From Lacticaseibacillus saniviri JCM 17471 = DSM 24301 (GTDB lineage: Bacteria; Bacillota; Bacilli; Lactobacillales; Lactobacillaceae), in NCBI RefSeq assembly GCF_001311785.1, contig NZ_BBBX01000023.1, positions 1 through 39,981 of the forward strand: 39,981 bases of DNA. Reading direction: 5' to 3'. The translations under genes were made by a program, and so were the position numbers. The notes beneath the pieces are model-generated. The model ran no database searches. It saw only the letters and a program-made list of their open reading frames with translations, and had not been told where the DNA came from. This document shows positions 37,318 through 39,981 of the stretch, one piece after another. Position 1 is the stretch's first letter. The number at the start of each line of letters is the position of its first letter.

Positions 37318-38273
37318 ACATCCATTACTAGGTATGAACCACGTCACTGCCATGGCAAGTGACCCACAACAATTTTGATTTCATGAGCAAAATGCTCGGC
37401 CTGCACCTGATTAAAAAGACGGTCAACCAGGATGCGCTAGACACTTATCACCTGTATTTCACCGATGATATGGGAACGGCCGGCACTGACATGACCTTCT
37501 TCACCTTCCCTAACCAGGAAAAGGGTAAGAAAGGGACAAACATGATTAGTCGGGCCAGCTTCCGTGTGCCTAACGATGCTGCACTCGATTACTGGATCAA
37601 GCGATTTGACCAATTCAACGTGGCACACGATCCTATCAGCGATCAATTCGGTGATAAAATCATCAACTTCCACGACCAAGACGATCAACAATTCCAATTG
37701 ATCTCTGACGAACACAATACCGGTGTCGCTGGCGGCACACCTTGGAAGCACAGTGACGTGCCCGATGAATTCGCGATTGTCGGCTTAGGCCCAGTGACTG
37801 TGACCGTCTACAATCTCCAACACATGGATTTTGTCTTGACCGAAATCATGGGCTACAGCAAGTTACAAGAAGCCGGTGACTTCAGCCTCTATGAAGTGGG
37901 TAATGGCGGCCACGGGGCACAAGTCATCGTGGAACACCGTGAAGACCTGCCTATTTCTGTTGAAGGTTACGGGAATATTCATCACGCTGCCTTCAATACG
38001 GAAGACCGCGAAACATTGGGCACATGGATTGATCGCATTCGTCAATATCGCCTCCCACAATCCGGTTATATTGATCGTTTCTACTTCAAATCCGATTATT
38101 TCCGTGCTGCGCCACAGATTCTCTTTGAACTCGCGACAGCTGGCCCTGGTTTCTTACAAGATGAAACTTATGACGAAGCCGGGATTCACTTGGAACTGCC
38201 ACCATTCTTAGAAGGCAAACGCGCTGAAATTGAAAAAGGATTAAAGCCCGTTGATACTGATTGGCACGAATAA
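37310..38273 (+). CDS. Second VOC-family ring-cleaving dioxygenase, one frame break
   Basis: About 321 residues; a paralogue of the preceding gene with the same two-module layout: GLHLIKKTVNQD-TYHLYFTDD-GTAGTDMTFF in the N-half, IHHAAFNTED and LFELATAGPGF in the C-half, the latter carrying the Glu ligand. The N-terminus MIEHPLLGMNHVTAMASDPQ starts at ATG 37310 behind AAGGAG. A missing A near 37365-37370 joins it to NFDFMSKMLGLHL. The C-terminus ends KPVDTDWHE. The tail differs from its neighbour, so the two are not recent duplicates. Likely the same pathway. Confidence 0.87.
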
Positions 38274-38295
38274 AGCGAACGACTAAGGAGTTATT

Positions 38296-38937
38296 ATGGC
38301 AGAAACAGACGTTAATTATCGTTTTATCGAGGGTGACCCCAACGTCTCCCCAATTCTCTTATTGCATGGGACAGGTGGCTCAGAAGATGACCTGTTACCG
38401 ATTGGCCGCTTTCTCTCGGCTGACAGTCCCCTATTAGCCATCCGCGGCCGGGTTCAAGAAGAAGGCATGAACCGCTACTTCAAGCACACCCCGAGCGGTG
38501 GATTTGATCTCGCCGATTTGGAATATGAAACCACTTGGCTGTTTGACACCCTGAATGAGCTTTGCCAAAAGTTCAATATCGACTATCAACGGTTTATCGT
38601 TGTTGGCTACAGTAATGGTGCTAATGTCGCCGCTCGTGCCCTTTTGACCCGAGCGGATACGTTCCACACCGGTATTTTCTTCCATCCGATGGCCCTATCC
38701 ACCGTCAATTCTGAACAGGATCTCAGTGATGTGAAGGTCTGGATGTCGCACGGCAGCAATGATCCGATTGTTTCGGCGGACAACTTTGAAACCCTTGAAG
38801 ACTATCTCAAGGGCCAGCACGCCCAAGTCGATATTTTCAAACACGATCAATCGCATAATTTGAACGAAGCTGAACTGACCAGCGCCAAAGAGTGGCTTGC
38901 CGCTAGCGGTCGCTTAGGTCAATGGAATAAGGAGTGA
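38296..38937 (+). CDS. Alpha/beta-hydrolase carboxylesterase (MhqD/phospholipase-carboxylesterase type)
   Basis: A 213-residue serine hydrolase. LLLHGTGGSEDDLL forms the oxyanion side; the nucleophile elbow is GYSNGAN; the acid is in SHGSNDPIV; the His is in HDQSHNLN. Length and motifs match B. subtilis MhqD, also encoded with ring-cleaving dioxygenases. ATG 38296 with AAGGAG upstream, 22 bases after the dioxygenase and six bases before the oxidoreductase. Probable substrates are esters or thioesters generated during ring breakdown, or lipids; not determined. The frame is intact. Confidence 0.9.
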   Translation: MAETDVNYRFIEGDPNVSPILLLHGTGGSEDDLLPIGRFLSADSPLLAIRGRVQEEGMNRYFKHTPSGGFDLADLEYETTWLFDTLNELCQKFNIDYQRFIVVGYSNGANVAARALLTRADTFHTGIFFHPMALSTVNSEQDLSDVKVWMSHGSNDPIVSADNFETLEDYLKGQHAQVDIFKHDQSHNLNEAELTSAKEWLAASGRLGQWNKE

Positions 38938-38943
38938 TAGTGA

Positions 38944-39920
38944 ATGATTCGTTTTGGTTTTAATCAGTTTGGTGATGCCCATGTGTTTGAGGCCATCACC
39001 GCAGACCGCCCCACCCCAAAACCGGGCCAAGTGCTCTTACAAGTCTTGGGATTTGGGATGAATCCCTATGATGTGACGCTTAGAACTGGTGCTCAAGCCG
39101 AAATGCGCCCCATGACTTTCCCAATTGTGCCCGGCACTGACGTTGTCGGCCGCGTTGTCGAACTCGGCGAAGGTGTCACAGATTTTGCTGAAGGTGACAT
39201 CGTCATGAACTATCGCCCAATCGGCGGTTATAGCGAGTATGTTGTGGCCTCAACCTCAAAAATCTATAAGAAGCCACGGCACTCAGTTATTTGGATGCGG
39301 CAACCCTGCCTCAAGTCGGCATCACCGCTTACAATATTTTGCACTATCTCCTCGATGCGCAAGCCGGTGAAACCATCGCAATCGAAGGTGCCGCTGGTGG
39401 TGTCGGCTCTGTCCTGGTGCAATTGGCCAAATTCATGAAGCTAAATGTCATTGCGACCGCATCGAGTCAGCACGATACCGAATTACGGCAATTAGGTGCT
39501 GACCAAATCGGTGCCTATGATAAGGAAGACGTCGGTGCCAAATTCGAAAACCAAGCGGATTACGTCGTCAATGCGGTGCATAACGGCGCTGATCACGGTG
39601 CTGGTGTCGCCATGGTGAAACCAACAGGCAAGTATGTCAGTGTTGCCTATCAAACCCCTGATCTGTCGACCAAGCCTAATGTGAGTTTTGCTCAGGTTGG
39701 CCCATCCAAGGATTATTCCACGCATGACGCCTTTGCCTTTCTGGTGGATGCTGCTGTTAAGTGGGGCCTCACCGTCCGTGTCGCCCAGAGTTTCCCATTC
39801 ACTGTTGAGGGTGTCATTTCGGCGCAAGAAGCACTCGAGAATCATCCCGATGGCAAGATCGTTGTCATGCAAGACAAACATGTGATTAAGCCCGTTCGTA
39901 AGGACGTCAATCACTTATAA
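38944..39920 (+). CDS. NADPH:quinone-oxidoreductase-type MDR dehydrogenase, one frame break
   Basis: About 325 residues of the medium-chain dehydrogenase/reductase superfamily without zinc-ligand cysteines, as in quinone reductases. N-terminal GroES-like fold: FGMNPYDVTLRTG, FPIVPGTDVVGRVVELGEGV. Then the frame changes near 39280 (the repair reads TALSYLDAATLPQVGITAYNIL), and the Rossmann motif IEGAAGGVGSVLVQLAK follows. The Tyr/Lys quinone-reductase pattern is compatible but I did not verify it. ATG 38944 with AAGGAG upstream. As last gene of the dioxygenase-esterase operon, quinone or enone reduction is a reasonable role. Confidence 0.9.
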
Positions 39921-39931
39921 CCTGCCACAAT

Positions 39932-39980
39932 AAAAGCCGCATCACTTAGACTGATTTGTCTAACCGTGATGCGGCTTTTT
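39932..39980 (+). terminator. Terminator of the VOC/quinone-type operon
   Basis: AAAAGCCGCATCAC pairs with GTGATGCGGCTTTT around a loop that itself holds TTAGACTGATTTGTCTAA, followed by a T-run at the right edge of the window. It starts 12 bases after the oxidoreductase stop. Confidence 0.93.
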
Positions 39981-39981
39981 A

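Overview
The window comes from the chromosome of a low-GC Gram-positive bacterium, almost certainly a member of the Lactobacillaceae. The evidence is the DUF3042 micro-protein (a lactobacillar family), the gluP-yqgQ-glk block, the yqeG-yqeH-yhbY-nadD-yqeK-rsfS-yqeM-ylbM block, liaFSR, a T-box in front of pheST, strong AGGAGG ribosome sites and many TTG/GTG starts. I cannot name the species. No tRNA, rRNA, CRISPR array, transposase or phage gene was seen.

Layout. 1-2995: the 5' part of an APC amino-acid permease, divergent from a large inducible-type ornithine decarboxylase. 3011-5500: miaA and ynbB on the minus strand, with the DUF3042 gene diverging from miaA. 5517-7804: gluP, yqgQ, glucokinase and a rhodanese-like membrane protein (minus). 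7852-10122: penicillin-binding protein 2B (minus). 10276-12972: a large YfhO-family membrane protein (plus). 12985-15788: the cell-envelope stress operon liaF-liaS-liaR followed by an overlapping HesB-like gene (minus). 15828-18402: mltG, udk and greA (minus). 18439-22235: T-box-controlled pheS-pheT (minus). 22263-23484: a DUF24/HxlR (YodB/CatR-like) regulator, a palindromic element and an HD-domain protein (minus). 23509-25762: an RNA methyltransferase, divergent from acylphosphatase and the YidC insertase. 25861-28240: an ArlRS-like two-component system (minus). 28388-29966: 6-phosphogluconate dehydrogenase (minus). 30015-36224: the yqeG-to-ylbM ribosome/NAD/RNA block plus yceD (minus). 36370-39980: a four-gene plus-strand operon with two ring-cleaving VOC dioxygenases, a carboxylesterase and a quinone-type oxidoreductase, resembling the Bacillus mhq quinone-detoxification genes.

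The dominant oddity is technical. About 43 single-step frame breaks interrupt about 29 genes, nearly all conserved housekeeping genes, and many lie in A or T homopolymers. Codon order, ribosome sites, operon overlaps and family motifs remain intact on both sides of each break. I therefore read these as uncorrected sequencing indels and give each gene its full reconstructed span, noting where the frame changes.

Biologically, the window combines envelope functions (PBP2B, MltG, LiaFSR, YfhO, YidC), central carbon metabolism (Glk, Gnd), translation and ribosome maturation (PheST, YqeH, YhbY, RsfS, MiaA, YlbM), and two accessory traits: ornithine decarboxylation and electrophile/quinone detoxification. 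The best candidate for something new is a possible thiol-redox circuit linking the YodB-like regulator at 22263-22619 with the mhq-like operon at 36424-39920.
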